41,027 bases of DNA from Prochlorococcus sp. AG-363-P01 (GCA_003278225.1 QCGC01000011.1:1-41027), one strand, 5' to 3'. Shown: positions 31,917 to 41,027, counted from the first letter of the stretch. Translations and numbers: made by a program. Notes: a model not told the origin generated them from the letters alone.

Positions 31917-32306
31917 ATGGCCTTTGATTTTCCAGATCACTTTCGCTTTGCTGATAATCATGAGTATGCCGCTTTAGATGGCGAACTCATACGAGTCGGC
32001 ATTAGTGCCTTTGCGGTTGATCAGTTAGGCGATATTGTCTTCGTTGATCTTCCTGATATTGGTTCAACTCTGATTAAAGGCAATAGTTTTGGATCAGTGG
32101 AATCTGTAAAAGCAGTTGAAGATATGTTTTCTCCTATTAGTGGAGAGGTGGTGCAAAGAAATGAGTCAGTTTTGAATAACCCAGAGGAGCTACAAAATGA
32201 CCCTCATGGGGAAGGATGGCTTTTGGTTGTTCGTCCTTCTGAAGCTTCTCAACTTGAGGAGCTTATGGATGCAGCGACTTATTCGAGCAAGCTTTCAACT
32301 AATTAA
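31917..32306 (+). CDS. gcvH: Glycine cleavage system H protein
   Basis: Small lipoylated carrier shuttling the aminomethyl group between the P, T and L proteins. Lipoyl-accepting lysine K65 lies in SVESVKAVEDM, preceded by GDIVFVDLPDIGS. The end GEGWLLVVRPS matches the family. 129 aa from the ATG at 31917; a frame from a TTG at 31896 is open but would add seven non-conserved residues. Sits between the PLP lyase-like gene and gcvP. Confidence 0.96.
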   Translation: MAFDFPDHFRFADNHEYAALDGELIRVGISAFAVDQLGDIVFVDLPDIGSTLIKGNSFGSVESVKAVEDMFSPISGEVVQRNESVLNNPEELQNDPHGEGWLLVVRPSEASQLEELMDAATYSSKLSTN

Positions 32307-32373
32307 TGTAATAAACTATTTTTTCGTCATCTGCCTGAATGATTTTTTAATCTTGCAGACGACCTTGTGATTG

Positions 32374-35298
32374 ATGACCATGCTTGGCAAAAAGCCTGTT
32401 GAAGCATCTAGCATTGATTTTTCAAGTTTTCAGGAAAGGCATATAGGCCTTAATGACGGGGATATTGAAGTTGTATTGAAGCGTTTAGGCTTTTCTAATT
32501 TAGAAGAATTTATTTCGGCAGTGGTGCCAGCAGATATTTTGGATTCTTTACCACCTACTGAATTTTTTCCTAAAGGTTGTTCCGAATTTCAAGCCTTGGA
32601 AGAACTCCGAGCAATTGCTTGTAAGAACGTTGTAAAACACTCATTGATTGGTTTGGGGTATCACGGGACAGCAACTCCAGCGGTCATTCAGAGAAATGTC
32701 CTTGAAAATCCTGGATGGTATACCGCATATACTCCATATCAATCTGAGATTGCACAGGGCAGATTAGAAGCCTTATTTAATTTTCAGACGCTCATTAGTG
32801 AGCTGACTGGATTACCAATTGCCAATGCTTCTTTGTTAGATGAAGCCACAGCTGCTGCTGAGGCTATGAGTCTTGCATTTGCTTCCCGTAAGGGGATGGA
32901 TAGCAGACGTTTTCTTGTTGATGTAGATGTATTGCCGCAAACGCTTGCAGTGCTGAGAACAAGAGCAGAGCCTCTTGGAATTCTGTTGGATGTATTAGAT
33001 CCCAAGTCTTTTGTATTTAACCAAGAGGTGTTTGGGGTGCTTTTGCAATTACCAAGCAGTCGGGGACAACTCTGGGATCCATCCAGTTGTATTAAAAGTG
33101 CTCATAAGGAGGGTGTATTGGTTATAGGAGCTATTGACCCATTGGCTCAAGTCTTGATTGCACCAGTGGGTGAGCTTGGTATTGATATAGCTGTAGGCAG
33201 TGCTCAAAGGTTTGGGGTTCCAATGGGATTTGGTGGCCCACATGCAGCTTTTTTTGCAACTCGAGAAGCTTTTAAACGTCAGATTCCTGGACGTTTGGTC
33301 GGTCAGTCTGTGGATGCTGATGGTGAGCTTGCTTTGAGATTAGCTTTGCAAACTAGAGAACAACATATTCGAAGGGATAAAGCAACTAGCAATATTTGTA
33401 CGGCGCAGGTTTTATTGGCAGTTATTGCATCTTTTTATGCAGTTCATCATGGACCTCAGGGTCTTAGATCAATTGCTCTAAGAGTGCTGTATTTACGGGC
33501 TCAGCTTGAAAGCTGTTTGATTGAGCTCGGGTACCCAATTGACTCTATGACTCGTTTTGACACGATTGAGGTTTATTCAGATCACGCTATTGACGTCCAT
33601 AAGTTGTCAGATTTGGCAGGTTTCAATCTTCGTGTTCTCCCTTTAGGTGCTTCATTAGATCAAGCTAGAGGTTTTGGAATTACTCTTGATGAGTTAACTA
33701 CTCAAAAAGAATTAGATAAACTTAATCAAATCCTTGCAGAAGCCATTGGCAAACCTTTAAAGCCGCTGAAAAAAATAAGCTCCGACTTGGTTTCTTTGTT
33801 ACCCGATATTCCTTTAAGAGAAAAACCTTGGTTGCAACAGACTGTTTTTAACCGATATCACAGTGAAACAGAGCTCTTGCGTTATATCCAACGCTTAGTG
33901 GCAAGAGATTTCTCATTGGTTCATGGAATGATTCCTTTGGGTAGTTGCACAATGAAGCTAAATGGCACGGCTGAGCTTATACCAATTAGTTGGATTGAGT
34001 TTTCATCTATTCATCCATTTGCTCCTCTCGAACAATCTCAGGGTTATCAAACCTTGGTTAGTGATCTTGAGAATTGCTTGGCTTCTTTGACTGGATTTGC
34101 TGGTGTTTCCTTCCAACCTAATGCTGGCTCTCAGGGTGAGTTTGCAGGATTACTTGTTATACGTGCTTGGCATAAGTCACTTGGGCAAGATTATCGAAAT
34201 ATCTGCTTGATTCCTACTAGTGCTCATGGAACTAATCCAGCAAGTGCTGTTATGGCTGGTTATCGTGTAGTACCTATTGCATGTGATTCAGAAGGCAATA
34301 TTGATTTTGAAGATTTAACTGAGAAGGCAGAGTCACATTCTTCAAATTTAGCTGCTTTAATGGTTACTTATCCTTCAACACATGGTGTATTTGAACCAAA
34401 GATTCGAGAGATTTGTGAATTAGTTCATAAGCATAATGGACAAGTTTATTTGGATGGAGCCAATCTCAATGCGCAAGTTGGGCTTTGTCGACCAGGTGCG
34501 TATGGAGCGGATGTGTGTCATCTAAATCTGCATAAGACGTTTTGTATTCCCCATGGAGGAGGAGGACCAGGTGTAGGCCCTATTGCAGTGGCCTCACATT
34601 TGTTGCCTTATCTTCCTGGACATCCACTATCAAGCTGTGGTGGTTTGGATGCTATTGGAGCTATTTCTGCTGCTCCTTATGGAAGTGCTGGGATTTTGCC
34701 AATTAGTTGGATGTATTTGCGCATGATGGGTACTGAAGGAATGCGTTTTGCAAGTTCAATTGCAATGCTTGCCGCTAATTACATTGCTCATCGTTTAAAT
34801 CCATTTTATCCAGTTTTGTTTAAAGGACTTAATGGACTGGTTGCTCATGAATGCATATTGGATTTGCGTCTTTTTAAGAGCAAAACAGGGATTGAGGTTA
34901 ATGATATTGCCAAGAGGTTGATGGATTATGGCTTTCATGCTCCAACAGTGAGTTGGCCTGTTCTTGGCACTTTGATGGTGGAGCCTACTGAGAGTGAAAC
35001 TTTAGAAGAATTAAATCGTTTTTGTGACGCGATGATCGCAATAAGGACTGAGGTTGAGGCTATTGAACTAGGTCAAAGTGACCCCCATGACAACCCATTG
35101 AGAGGAGCACCTCATTCTCTGCGCGCTGTTACATCAGACGTTTGGGAACATTCATATTCTCGTAGTGAGGCTGCTTTTCCGATGACTGTGCTGCGTAAGG
35201 AAAAGTTTTGGCCTGCTGTATCGAGAATAGATAATGCACTTGGTGATCGGAATTTGATATGTACTTGTACGGAAATGAACGACTTTGTTGATATTTAG
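32374..35298 (+). CDS. gcvP: Glycine dehydrogenase (decarboxylating), P protein
   Basis: Decarboxylates glycine and passes the aminomethyl group to GcvH; important in photorespiratory glycine handling. The single long chain carries both halves: [19 protein letters not shown] at the start, [27 protein letters not shown], then the active C-terminal half with [37 protein letters not shown] and [17 protein letters not shown] whose lysine (about residue 721) binds PLP. About 974 aa, normal for the fused form. The start could be TTG 32371, ATG 32374 or ATG 32380; no Shine-Dalgarno sequence decides. 67 bases after gcvH. Confidence 0.96.
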   Translation: MTMLGKKPVEASSIDFSSFQERHIGLNDGDIEVVLKRLGFSNLEEFISAVVPADILDSLPPTEFFPKGCSEFQALEELRAIACKNVVKHSLIGLGYHGTATPAVIQRNVLENPGWYTAYTPYQSEIAQGRLEALFNFQTLISELTGLPIANASLLDEATAAAEAMSLAFASRKGMDSRRFLVDVDVLPQTLAVLRTRAEPLGILLDVLDPKSFVFNQEVFGVLLQLPSSRGQLWDPSSCIKSAHKEGVLVIGAIDPLAQVLIAPVGELGIDIAVGSAQRFGVPMGFGGPHAAFFATREAFKRQIPGRLVGQSVDADGELALRLALQTREQHIRRDKATSNICTAQVLLAVIASFYAVHHGPQGLRSIALRVLYLRAQLESCLIELGYPIDSMTRFDTIEVYSDHAIDVHKLSDLAGFNLRVLPLGASLDQARGFGITLDELTTQKELDKLNQILAEAIGKPLKPLKKISSDLVSLLPDIPLREKPWLQQTVFNRYHSETELLRYIQRLVARDFSLVHGMIPLGSCTMKLNGTAELIPISWIEFSSIHPFAPLEQSQGYQTLVSDLENCLASLTGFAGVSFQPNAGSQGEFAGLLVIRAWHKSLGQDYRNICLIPTSAHGTNPASAVMAGYRVVPIACDSEGNIDFEDLTEKAESHSSNLAALMVTYPSTHGVFEPKIREICELVHKHNGQVYLDGANLNAQVGLCRPGAYGADVCHLNLHKTFCIPHGGGGPGVGPIAVASHLLPYLPGHPLSSCGGLDAIGAISAAPYGSAGILPISWMYLRMMGTEGMRFASSIAMLAANYIAHRLNPFYPVLFKGLNGLVAHECILDLRLFKSKTGIEVNDIAKRLMDYGFHAPTVSWPVLGTLMVEPTESETLEELNRFCDAMIAIRTEVEAIELGQSDPHDNPLRGAPHSLRAVTSDVWEHSYSRSEAAFPMTVLRKEKFWPAVSRIDNALGDRNLICTCTEMNDFVDI

Positions 35299-35347
35299 GT
35301 TCATTTGCTACTGGCCTGAATGTCCATAAAGAGTTAAATTTTCATCG

Positions 35348-35367
35348 AAAACCGAATTTTTGGTTTT
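35348..35367 (+). other. Inverted repeat after gcvP, possible weak terminator
   Basis: AAAACC and GGTTTT flank an 8-base loop; the right arm is T-rich. It lies about 50 bases downstream of the gcvP stop. Overlapping arms CGAATT/AATTCG at 35353-35373 could pair instead. The stem is short and the following T tract is only four bases, so termination is a guess. Confidence 0.3.
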
Positions 35368-35437
35368 AATTCGCTGCAATTCAGAGTTTTTTCACTATTC
35401 TGTACGGCAGCGGTTTTACATCGCTGAGGGGGACAGC

Positions 35438-35698
35438 ATGATTCGAGAAATTTGCTTAGATCAATCAGGAGAGATTGGCGATAGACAAGAAGTATCTTTG
35501 CCTGATTTCCAGCAAGGACTTGAGTTTGCAATGAGTAGTGGAAAGTCTTTGCAAGTTGATGGTACAAATGTTGTACGCGTACCATTTGGTGTTCGTCATT
35601 CTCAAAAGAAGAGGCCAGAACGTCCTCAAAGATGGGTGACTTTAGTTTTGCCTTTTAATCCAATCGGGACTCCTACTCCACCACCCCAGGCTGCTTGA
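35438..35698 (+). CDS. Small hypothetical protein after gcvP
   Basis: Unrecognised, 86 aa. The ATG at 35438 follows the purine-rich GAGGGGGA (35426-35433), a plausible ribosome site, so it is chosen over the longer frame to 35360. It starts MIREICLDQSGEIGDRQEV, has LPDFQQGLEFAMSSG and a Pro-rich tail NPIGTPTPPPQ. Mixed charge, no membrane segment. A hairpin CAGCG/CGCTG at 35408-35426 abuts the ribosome site. It converges on sqdX with a 4-base gap. Confidence 0.7.
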   Translation: MIREICLDQSGEIGDRQEVSLPDFQQGLEFAMSSGKSLQVDGTNVVRVPFGVRHSQKKRPERPQRWVTLVLPFNPIGTPTPPPQAA

Positions 35699-35702
35699 AT
35701 TG

Positions 35703-36851
35703 TTATGCCGCAATTTTTAGGGATTGTTGTTTAAGAATTTTTTGGTAATACCTTCTTAATTGTTCAGTAGCACTTGCCCAGCCCCATCGCTCTGCTTCTT
35801 GACGGGCGGATTTACGCATTGATTGATGCTCTAGATCATTTTTGAGCAGTCTTTGAGTGGCATTAATAAGGCTTTCGGCACCTTCATTTTTTCCATCAGG
35901 ATCAAATAGGCACCCATTTTCACCATCAGTAATGATATCCGGAATTCCGCCTCTATCAGCTCCTACAACTGGACATCCTGCTGCCATAGCTTCTAGCAAG
36001 ACTAATCCAAGTGTTTCCGTGCTTGAGGGGAATAAAAATGCGTCTCCAGATGCATAAGCGCTAGCAAGCTCTTCTCCAGCAAGGTATCCCACGAAGTTAG
36101 TGCATGTATTTTCAAAAGTTTTTTCTAGTTGTTGTCGATGTGGACCATCCCCTACAAGTGCTAGTCGAGTATTTGGTAATGCTTCCAGTACAGGCTTGAT
36201 TCTCTCTATTTGCTTTTCTGCTGAGAGCCTGCCTACATAAATTAGAAGAGCACCTTCGTCACTGAAGTTACCCAGCAGACGCTTGCGCATACTATCGCTA
36301 CGTAATTCTGGACGGAATACTTCTGTATCTACTCCGCGTTGCCATAAAGCTGTGTTTTGGATGCCTTTTTCACTAAGCTCTTTCACCATTGCGGTGGAAG
36401 TACAAAGATTGAGAATAGCCTGATTATGTGCAGCTTTTAGCAATTCCCATAAGAGTGGCTCTAGCATACCCATCCCGTAGTGCTCAAGATACTTCGGAAG
36501 ATGTGTGTGGTAGCTAGCAATTAGCGGGATATTATTAGTTTTAGCTAGCCAAATTCCTCCAAGGCCAAGTACCGCTGGATTGATTACATGTACTAGATCT
36601 GGCTGAAAGTTGTCCAAAGCTTCAGAGACTGCGGGCCCAGGAAGTCCGAGTTTTAGTTCCGGATAAAGAGGTAGGGGCATTGCTGGCACTCCTACCACTT
36701 GTGCCCCCATGTAATTCTCGGGGCATCCTTCAGGGCAGAAAACTACTACTTCATCACCGGCTTCGATTAGATGCCTAACCGTTTTAGTTAGACGAGTGAC
36801 AATCCCATCTACTTTTGGAAGGAAAGTCTCAGTAAAAAAGGCGATCTTCAC
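35703..36851 (-). CDS. sqdX: Sulfoquinovosyltransferase (SQDG synthase)
   Basis: Last step of sulfolipid synthesis: moves sulfoquinovose from UDP-sulfoquinovose to diacylglycerol in the thylakoid. GT4-family glycosyltransferase with N-terminal IAFFTETFLPKVDG, LVHVINPAVLG, SYHTHLPKYLEHYG, the GRLSAEKQIERI loop and the sugar-nucleotide motif SSTETLGLVLLEAMAAGCPVV. 382 aa. Start GTG at 36851, 31 bases after sqdB, so the two form an operon in the order of the pathway. Confidence 0.93.
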   Translation of the reverse strand: MKIAFFTETFLPKVDGIVTRLTKTVRHLIEAGDEVVVFCPEGCPENYMGAQVVGVPAMPLPLYPELKLGLPGPAVSEALDNFQPDLVHVINPAVLGLGGIWLAKTNNIPLIASYHTHLPKYLEHYGMGMLEPLLWELLKAAHNQAILNLCTSTAMVKELSEKGIQNTALWQRGVDTEVFRPELRSDSMRKRLLGNFSDEGALLIYVGRLSAEKQIERIKPVLEALPNTRLALVGDGPHRQQLEKTFENTCTNFVGYLAGEELASAYASGDAFLFPSSTETLGLVLLEAMAAGCPVVGADRGGIPDIITDGENGCLFDPDGKNEGAESLINATQRLLKNDLEHQSMRKSARQEAERWGWASATEQLRRYYQKILKQQSLKIAA

Positions 36852-36882
36852 TTTGTTAGAGCTGGATAGAGCACAAGCCTAT

Positions 36883-38079
36883 TTATGTAGGCTGTTGAAT
36901 TGCTTTTGCTTGAGTTGATGTCCAGGCTGAGATACATGGAATACGATTGCGGTCACAGCGATTGGACCAGCGGCGGGCTACATCAACAACTTCAGTAAGA
37001 AGCCCATCATCAAGAGTTGTAGGGTTGAGTCCGAGTTCAATAAAGCAGCGATTATCGACGATTAAGTCATTTTCTACAGCTTCATTTCTTGGATTTGGTA
37101 AGAAGTTTAGTTTGGCATTGGTAAGAGCGGCTACTTTTTTAGCAAGTTCTCCAACCTGGTGACTCTCAGTCATTTGATTGAAGATTTTGACTCTTTCACC
37201 TGCTTGAGGCGGATTCTCTAGAGCTAATTGCACGCATCTCACAGAATCCCTTATATGAATGAAGGCTCTTGTTTGCCCGCCGGTTCCGTGAACAGTTAGT
37301 GGATAACCTATCGCTGCTTGCATTAAGAATCTGTTCAGGACAGTTCCATAATCGCCGTCATAGTCAAATCGATTCGTTAGGCGTGGATCTTTACTAGTGG
37401 CATCTGTATTAGTCCCCCATACGATTCCTTGGTGCAGGTCAGTTATACGAATGTTGTCGTTTTTGTTGTAATAAAGGAATAACAATTGATCGAGAGTCTT
37501 GGTCATGTGATAAACACTGCCAGGACTGGCTGGATGGAGTATTTCTTCTTGAAAACGTGTTCCATCTGGTTGGGGCACTTCTACTTTTAAATATCCTTCA
37601 GGGATAGTTGCTCCACGGTGAGATCCATAGCCATAAACACCCATAGTGCCCAGATGAACAATATGGACGTCAAGTTGACTTTCGACAATTGCAGCTAAAA
37701 GGTTGTGCGTTCCGTTGACATTATTGTCAACGGTATAGCGTTTAGTTGCACTGCTCTTCATCGAATATGGAGCAGCTCTTTGTTCGGCAAAATGTACAAC
37801 TGCCTGAGGTCGCTCAGCTTTTAGGAGTTCTAAGAGTCGTTCGTATTCTTTAGAGATATCAAGGTGCTCAAACCGCATGGGTTTACCACCAATCTCTTCC
37901 CAAGCTTCTAAACGGTCTCCGATACTTGAAATCGGAGTGAGTGACTCTACTTCGAGATCAATATCTATTTTTCGACGGCTTAAATTGTCCACGATCAGAA
38001 CATCGTGACCTTGGTCAGCCAAGTTCACTGCACAAGGCCAACCACAGAAACCATCGCCACCAAGAACTAGAACTTTCAA
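36883..38079 (-). CDS. sqdB: UDP-sulfoquinovose synthase
   Basis: Makes UDP-sulfoquinovose from UDP-glucose and sulfite. Extended SDR fold: LGGDGFCGWPCAVNLA at residues 6-21 binds NAD, followed by IVDNLSRRKID, GTMGVYGYGSHRGATIPEGY and YHMTKTLDQLLF with the catalytic tyrosine and lysine. The order and spacing match plant SQD1. 398 aa. Start is TTG at 38079, strongly supported by AGGAG at 38086-38090 six bases upstream. Followed by sqdX. Confidence 0.95.
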   Translation of the reverse strand: MKVLVLGGDGFCGWPCAVNLADQGHDVLIVDNLSRRKIDIDLEVESLTPISSIGDRLEAWEEIGGKPMRFEHLDISKEYERLLELLKAERPQAVVHFAEQRAAPYSMKSSATKRYTVDNNVNGTHNLLAAIVESQLDVHIVHLGTMGVYGYGSHRGATIPEGYLKVEVPQPDGTRFQEEILHPASPGSVYHMTKTLDQLLFLYYNKNDNIRITDLHQGIVWGTNTDATSKDPRLTNRFDYDGDYGTVLNRFLMQAAIGYPLTVHGTGGQTRAFIHIRDSVRCVQLALENPPQAGERVKIFNQMTESHQVGELAKKVAALTNAKLNFLPNPRNEAVENDLIVDNRCFIELGLNPTTLDDGLLTEVVDVARRWSNRCDRNRIPCISAWTSTQAKAIQQPT

Positions 38080-38085
38080 CTCAAA

Positions 38086-38090
38086 CTCCT
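38086..38090 (-). promoter_or_regulatory. Shine-Dalgarno sequence deciding the TTG start of sqdB
   Basis: On the minus strand this reads AGGAG, with TTTGAG between it and the TTG at 38079. It is the clearest ribosome site in the window and makes a TTG start for sqdB credible. Confidence 0.75.
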
Positions 38091-38135
38091 GAAGAAAAGC
38101 AATAAGCTCAATTTAATCAAGCTACTACAGGGTTT

Positions 38136-38303
38136 TCAGCTCAAGGAAACTCCGAATATAATTATGCAGCTTAAAAGCATAATTCCAGCGAAAATCAATA
38201 GCCGAAAGTTACTGCTAGATCTAGACTTTTGACTAATTACTTCAATTTTGGGTTCTTTTGCAAACGCATTAAGACGTCCGCCTGATTCTTCTGTAACGGA
38301 CAT
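38136..38303 (-). CDS. psb34: Psb34-like (Ssl1498 family) small photosystem II assembly protein
   Basis: 55 aa from the ATG at 38303; a frame to 38339 adds 12 unlikely residues. The start SVTEESGGRLNAFAKEPK matches the cyanobacterial Ssl1498 family, and one transmembrane helix LLIFAGIMLLSCIIIFGV lies near residues 35-52. In Synechocystis and Thermosynechococcus this protein, called Psb34, binds CP47-containing photosystem II assembly intermediates and competes with high-light-inducible proteins. It lacks the chlorophyll-binding motif of HLIPs. It lies 56 bases upstream of sqdB on the same strand. Confidence 0.85.
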   Translation of the reverse strand: MSVTEESGGRLNAFAKEPKIEVISQKSRSSSNFRLLIFAGIMLLSCIIIFGVSLS

Positions 38304-38381
38304 CGAATTTCCATCTCTGGGCGGAGAATATGGAAGCAATTGGCCGATTGGAACATTCCGTTACTTTCCTTTACTGGTTTT

Positions 38382-39194
38382 TTAATTGAATTTTTTTGAA
38401 ACCATTCCTAATTGAGGGGAGCTTGCTAAAGCTTCTGATCTTTGATGTAGTCGGCCGGCTAGAAAAGCTTCTCTTCCAGCCTGTACCGCTTTAGCCATTG
38501 CTTTAGCCATCTTCGGAGGGTCCTTGGCTAATGCAATTGCGCTATTAACTAATACTGCATCAGCTCCCATTTCCATAGCTTGGGCGGCTTCGCTAGGTAC
38601 TCCAATTCCTGCATCAACAACTACAGGGATCTTTGAGTTTTCAATAATGAGCTTGATATTTGCTTCGTTTTTAATCCCTTGAGCTGATCCAATTGGAGAT
38701 CCAAGAGGCATTACGGTTGCACAGCCGATCTCTTCAAGTCTTTTTGCAAGCAATGGATCAGCATTGATATAAGGAAGCACGATGAAATGTTCCTTTATAA
38801 GTTGCTCAGCAGCTTGAAGAGTGCCAAATGGATCTGGTAGCAAATATTGCTTGTCAGGTATTACTTCAAGCTTGATGAAATTGTTGCTTTCTTGACCTGC
38901 AACTTTTGCAAGTTCACGCCCAAGCCTTGCTACTCGAATAGCCTCTTCAGCAGTAGAACAACCTGCCGTATTGGGCAACATCCAATAGTTGCTCCAGGGA
39001 ATGGCTTCCATGAGTCCTTGATGGCCTGCTGCAAGATTTTGAACTCTTCTGACTGCTACTGTCACCATTTCACTTTCGGAAAGCAAAAGGCTTTCTTTCA
39101 TGAGATCTAGGCTGGAATACTTTCCTGTACCGGCAAAGAGTCGGCTGCCGAAATTTTTATTGCCGATTGTCAAAAGATCTTGAGATTTGATCAT
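38382..39194 (-). CDS. thiG: Thiazole synthase
   Basis: Forms the thiazole phosphate of thiamine from DXP, dehydroglycine and ThiS-thiocarboxylate. TIM-barrel landmarks: [14 protein letters not shown] at residues 14-27, [22 protein letters not shown] with the Schiff-base lysine, [13 protein letters not shown] and [20 protein letters not shown]. 270 aa. ATG at 39194. No TPP riboswitch is recognisable in the upstream spacer. Confidence 0.95.
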   Translation of the reverse strand: MIKSQDLLTIGNKNFGSRLFAGTGKYSSLDLMKESLLLSESEMVTVAVRRVQNLAAGHQGLMEAIPWSNYWMLPNTAGCSTAEEAIRVARLGRELAKVAGQESNNFIKLEVIPDKQYLLPDPFGTLQAAEQLIKEHFIVLPYINADPLLAKRLEEIGCATVMPLGSPIGSAQGIKNEANIKLIIENSKIPVVVDAGIGVPSEAAQAMEMGADAVLVNSAIALAKDPPKMAKAMAKAVQAGREAFLAGRLHQRSEALASSPQLGMVSKKFN

Positions 39195-39604
39195 TTAATA
39201 ATTGGTGCTCCGGAATGTGATCTGTGAGTGAGATGGGAAAATTGATCTTTAATTGATGTGAAATAGACTAACGAGCTTTTTAGGCTTTTATTTTTCTTTC
39301 AGATTCTGAAGGCTTACAAACAAACCTTCTGGATCTTGCATTTTCATATGAGAGGATATCCAAGATAATATTAATCTCACTTTACTTTAGTCACCAAAAT
39401 ATTAGCGATCCTAGCAGATGTTTTTAGGGATATTTATTTCTTCAGTAAATAAGTCTTATGAAAAGCATAAGATAATGCCATGTTTTTTTCATTCTAGATC
39501 TTAGTCCGTTTAGCCATAGAAGATTTATTATCTGAGCTGATTTAGATTTTTGATGGGGAAATCCGAATAAAATTGTCAAAGAAAAATACTTTGATTCAGA
39601 GAAT
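39195..39604. other. Spacer between the Ycf37-like gene and thiG
   Basis: 410 bases with no ORF worth calling in either strand. It holds a perfect hairpin TCTTATG-AAAAG-CATAAGA at 39454-39472, and a smaller GAAGG/CCTTC pair near 39310-39332. The thiG promoter should lie here. I see no CRISPR, tRNA, TPP aptamer or known small RNA. Confidence 0.5.
39454..39472. other. Perfect hairpin in the spacer upstream of thiG
   Basis: Arms TCTTATG and CATAAGA (7 bp) flank AAAAG. On the plus strand T-rich sequence follows only after ten bases; on the minus strand no T run follows, so it is not a standard terminator. It could be a regulatory or transcript-end structure for the Ycf37-like gene or thiG leader. 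Confidence 0.4.
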
Positions 39605-40162
39605 TTAAAATCCTAAGTTATTTTCAGGACTCTCTTGTTTATCTTGACCTTTGACTTTTAATTTCTGAAGTTGTTTTGTAGCTGTTTTGTTTCTAGGGTC
39701 TATTGCCAAGACTTCTTCGTATAATTTAAGAGATTCATCTTCTTTAGATAAACGTTGCTTAGCATAAGCAAGATTATTTAAAGCAACAGGATAGTCTGAT
39801 TTTGCTTTTAGAGCATTTCGATAGTGACTTACGGCAGCTTCAAAATCTTCTTGAGCTGCTAGCGCAAATCCTAGTGCATTTTCTATTAGTGCTTTTGCCT
39901 CGTCGGGTTCACCAGTAATTTGCTTTAAAGCTTTTTTTAGGGTTGTAGTTGCTTGTGGATATAGTCTTTTACGTAATTGGACTGATGCTAATTCATATAG
40001 TTCTGCAGCATTCTTAGAGGCGCTTGCACCCCCCTTCTCAAGTTTTACAAGTTTTACTTCATCGTTTCTGACTCTCAGTAGTTGTCGTCCTACGAGTATT
40101 GCGACAATAACGAGTAAGCCAGTTATACCAATGAGATAGGTTTGTGGGAGTAAGGTTTCCAT
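39605..40162 (-). CDS. ycf37: Ycf37-like TPR protein (photosystem I assembly type)
   Basis: 185 aa with one N-terminal membrane helix (about residues 8-25, YLIGITGLLVIVAILVG) and three TPR-like repeats: NAAELYELASVQLRKRLYPQ, AKALIENALGFALAAQEDF and YPVALNNLAYAKQRLS, ending with a Lys-rich tail. This membrane anchor plus TPR layout fits Ycf37 (Slr0171), which helps photosystem I assembly; another TPR scaffold is possible. ATG at 40162. It sits downstream of rplT on the same strand after a 250-base spacer. Confidence 0.65.
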   Translation of the reverse strand: METLLPQTYLIGITGLLVIVAILVGRQLLRVRNDEVKLVKLEKGGASASKNAAELYELASVQLRKRLYPQATTTLKKALKQITGEPDEAKALIENALGFALAAQEDFEAAVSHYRNALKAKSDYPVALNNLAYAKQRLSKEDESLKLYEEVLAIDPRNKTATKQLQKLKVKGQDKQESPENNLGF

Positions 40163-40258
40163 ACTTTAGATTTTGAAGATATTCAAAACCAAATAAAATT
40201 GAATTCTCTAGAAATTATATCAATAAGTTTTTTTATTGGTAAAAGTTGCTTTGTGTCA

Positions 40259-40277
40259 AAGGAATTAGTCATTCCTT
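40259..40277. other. Perfect hairpin between rplT and the Ycf37-like gene
   Basis: AAGGAAT and ATTCCTT (7 bp) flank a 5-base loop, within the 250-base spacer 40163-40412. A second inverted repeat CAATAA/TTATTG is at 40221-40238. Either could mark the end of the rpmI-rplT transcript on the minus strand, but no strict T tract follows the first. Confidence 0.35.
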
Positions 40278-40412
40278 CCAAAATAGATAACTTATTTTAT
40301 TTTCGAATTTCAAATTAAAATTGTTTCTAATTGTATAACTTTGAGACACTAAATTGATTACTTTATGAAAATTCTAATGCAATTAAAATAGGAAGTAGGC
40401 ACTCTGTAAAGA

Positions 40413-40760
40413 TCACTCTTTAGCTAGACAAGCTACTTCAGTAAAGCTTTGTGGATCAATTAAGGCTAATTGAGACAGCATTTTTCTATTTAGACGTACG
40501 TCTGCTTTTTTGAGGCCACCAATTAGCTTGCTATAACTAATTCCATTAGCTCTTGCAGCAGCATTGATGCGAGCAATCCATAATCGTCTAAAATCACGTT
40601 TTCGCCTTCTTCGATCGCGATAAGCGTTGCAAAGAGCTTTCATCACACGTTGATTGGCGGTACGAAACAGTGTTCCATTGCTGCCTTGGAAACCACGTGC
40701 AAGTCGAAGTATTTTGTTTCTTCGCTTTCGAGCTACATTTCCTCTCTTAACGCGTGCCAT
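40413..40760 (-). CDS. rplT: Ribosomal protein L20
   Basis: Early-assembly 50S protein. Diagnostic segments are [19 protein letters not shown] near the start, [20 protein letters not shown] in the middle and [18 protein letters not shown] later. 115 aa, full length, very basic. ATG at 40760. Follows rpmI by 68 bases, the usual L35-L20 order; any upstream infC lies outside the window. Confidence 0.97.
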   Translation of the reverse strand: MARVKRGNVARKRRNKILRLARGFQGSNGTLFRTANQRVMKALCNAYRDRRRRKRDFRRLWIARINAAARANGISYSKLIGGLKKADVRLNRKMLSQLALIDPQSFTEVACLAKE

Positions 40761-40828
40761 GGGAATAAATCGATAGGTAGAGAATTTGGTTCCAGGGTGG
40801 TTGGAACTTTTTGTTTCTAGTTCTTGTG

Positions 40829-41026
40829 TTAGCTGTAAGGGAGCATCAGACTTACGTTTTCGGCATCCCTATCATCTACAACTGCTTTTGTTGCAAGATG
40901 TCTCTTTAGCTTAGGACTCTTGTGGTCAAGCAAGTGATTGCGGAAGGCGCGACGACGCATGAATTTGCCAGTACCAGTTGCCTTGAACCGCTTTGCAGCA
41001 GCTTTGCGGGTCTTTAGCTTTGGCAT
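40829..41026 (-). CDS. rpmI: Ribosomal protein L35
   Basis: 65 aa, complete, its ATG ending one base before the right edge. [20 protein letters not shown] at the start and [18 protein letters not shown] in the middle are the L35 hallmark. Followed by rplT. Its upstream region is not in the window. Confidence 0.97.
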   Translation of the reverse strand: MPKLKTRKAAAKRFKATGTGKFMRRRAFRNHLLDHKSPKLKRHLATKAVVDDRDAENVSLMLPYS

Positions 41027-41027
41027 G

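Noticed and set aside
39195-39604. TPP riboswitch upstream of thiG
   Set aside because: No CTGAGA-type thi box on the minus strand.

Overview
The window looks like chromosomal core DNA of a marine picocyanobacterium, most likely an AT-rich Prochlorococcus, possibly a low-light-lineage strain. The evidence is the set of cyanobacterial proteins (sulfolipid enzymes SqdB and SqdX, a Psb34/Ssl1498-type small photosystem II protein, a Ycf37-like TPR protein, a cyanobacterial chorismate lyase and paired acyl desaturases), the high A+T content, very short spacers and many overlapping genes. I see no insertion sequence, prophage, CRISPR array, integrase or rRNA. There is one tRNA, tRNA-Val(TAC). The strain assignment is inference.

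Layout, left to right. 1-936: the 5' part of a TrpD2-like gene, then a 549-base spacer holding short decayed-looking frames. 937-1716: cobA on the plus strand. 1724-6892: a tightly coupled minus-strand block reading pyrG-queE-queC-pabB-pabC (CTP synthesis, 7-deazaguanine synthesis, p-aminobenzoate for folate). 7026-10041: aspS and gcvT. 10160-10396: a divergent small Cys-rich protein. 10420-13679: speE-speB (polyamines), mazG and a DUF2227-like membrane protein. 13735-18556: tRNA-Val, an A-type Fe-S carrier-like protein, two small conserved-looking hypotheticals, valS and a TVP38/VTT membrane protein. 18532-21287: a possible 59-aa protein, ligA and a membrane-anchored hypothetical. 21370-22580: a SprT-like protein and a basic low-complexity protein. 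22754-23827: two very small minus-strand ORFs and a chorismate lyase whose start is problematic. 23883-27795: the rplI-dnaB-mnmG row. 27831-30466: two acyl-lipid desaturase paralogues flanking an opposite-strand gene with an HTH-like segment. 30591-35698: a PLP C-S lyase-like gene, gcvH, gcvP and a small hypothetical. 35703-41026: sqdX, sqdB, psb34, thiG, a Ycf37-like gene, rplT and rpmI.

Functionally the window combines one-carbon and glycine metabolism (gcvT, gcvH, gcvP, pabB/pabC), tRNA charging and modification (aspS, valS, queC/queE, mnmG), replication and repair (dnaB, ligA, sprT-like), and thylakoid lipid and photosystem upkeep (sqdB/sqdX, two desaturases, psb34, ycf37-like, chorismate lyase for plastoquinone). 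I do not see an obvious new multi-gene defence or metabolic system. The most rewarding unknowns are the HTH-like protein between the desaturases, the CX2CX2CX2C protein opposite gcvT, the three proteins under 60 aa, the chorismate lyase start, and a tRNA-Val with a mismatched T-stem. Several starts appear to be TTG or GTG; two of them (sqdB and the second desaturase) are backed by clear Shine-Dalgarno sequences.
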